A DNA stretch of 7,192 nucleotides from an uncultured Clostridia bacterium (lineage in GTDB: Bacteria > Bacillota > Clostridia > Christensenellales > Borkfalkiaceae). The notes beneath the pieces are model-generated. The model did not search any database, was not told the origin of the DNA, and worked only from the letters and a program-made list of their open reading frames with translations. The stretch is taken from NCBI GenBank assembly GCA_947176445.1, contig CAMWQK010000038.1, positions 1 through 7,192 of the forward strand. The letters are read 5' to 3'. A program made the position numbers and the translations under genes. Below, one piece after another: positions 7,140 to 7,192 of the stretch. Position 1 is the first letter of the stretch. Each line of letters starts with the position of its first letter.

Positions 7140-7192
7140 CTGTCTCTTATCCCCATCTGACGCTGCCGACGAATAGAGAGGTGTAGATCTCG
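7140..7192 (-). other. Illumina Nextera adapter contamination (P5 end, i5 index, read-1 adapter, mosaic end)
   Basis: Read on the minus strand from the window end, the sequence is: the last 12 nt of the P5 segment, CGAGATCTACAC (7192-7181); an 8-nt index CTCTCTAT, which I recall as Nextera i5 index 502 (7180-7173); the read-1 adapter TCGTCGGCAGCGTC (7172-7159); and the 19-nt Tn5 mosaic end (7158-7140). The mosaic end differs from the standard only by T to G at its positions 6 and 8. The order and lengths match a Nextera library molecule exactly, so this is a library artefact, not a transposon or genome sequence. True genomic sequence ends at 7139. The adapter supplies a false ATG that opens the AdhE frame. 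Confidence 0.97.

Noticed and set aside
7140..7158. Natural Tn5-like transposon end
   Set aside because: The 19-nt mosaic end is joined to the read-1 adapter, an 8-nt index and the P5 sequence, an arrangement found only in a sequencing library.

Overview
The window looks like a fragment of an anaerobic, fermentative Firmicutes genome. It is probably one of the GC-rich gut Clostridia, and a Christensenellales-like bacterium is possible, but that rank is a guess. The signs are strong GGAGG-type ribosome binding sites, textbook sigma-A promoters, a GCG/ATC/CTC-rich codon style, a bifunctional AdhE, and an [FeFe] hydrogenase whose H-cluster motifs look like group B. Both ends cut through genes. 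The right end carries a synthetic Illumina Nextera adapter, so this is probably a short metagenomic contig or the end of one.

Layout from left to right: (1) 1-1525, minus strand, the first 508 residues of an aconitase-superfamily hydratase that runs off the left edge. (2) 1526-1696, a divergent promoter region with a TTGAAA-17-TATAAT promoter driving the hydratase leftward and a TTGCTT-17-TATACT promoter driving a small membrane protein rightward. The rightward promoter is so close to the ATG that the message may be leaderless. (3) 1697-2197, plus strand, a two-helix membrane protein with a PH-like cytoplasmic domain. (4) 2211-2241, a terminator shared by two convergent genes. (5) 2243-3034, minus strand, a short-chain dehydrogenase/reductase. 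(6) 3148-4653, minus strand, a monomeric [FeFe] hydrogenase. (7) 4684-4715, a strong hairpin between the hydrogenase gene and adhE. (8) 4727-7138, minus strand, AdhE lacking roughly its first 60 residues. (9) 7140-7192, Nextera adapter with a readable i5 index; this is not genomic DNA.

The adhE, hydrogenase and SDR genes are co-oriented (gaps of 73 and 113 nt). adhE and the hydrogenase gene make biological sense together: AdhE reoxidises NADH by reducing acetyl-CoA to ethanol, and the hydrogenase disposes of (or recovers) electrons as H2 through ferredoxin-type clusters. They are two competing electron sinks of fermentation. The role of the SDR is unknown. I see no convincing new multi-gene system. 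The points most worth a second look are the adapter, which fakes a plausible AdhE start; the apparent leaderless promoter; the altered active-site region of the aconitase-like protein; and the adhE-hydrogenase hairpin.
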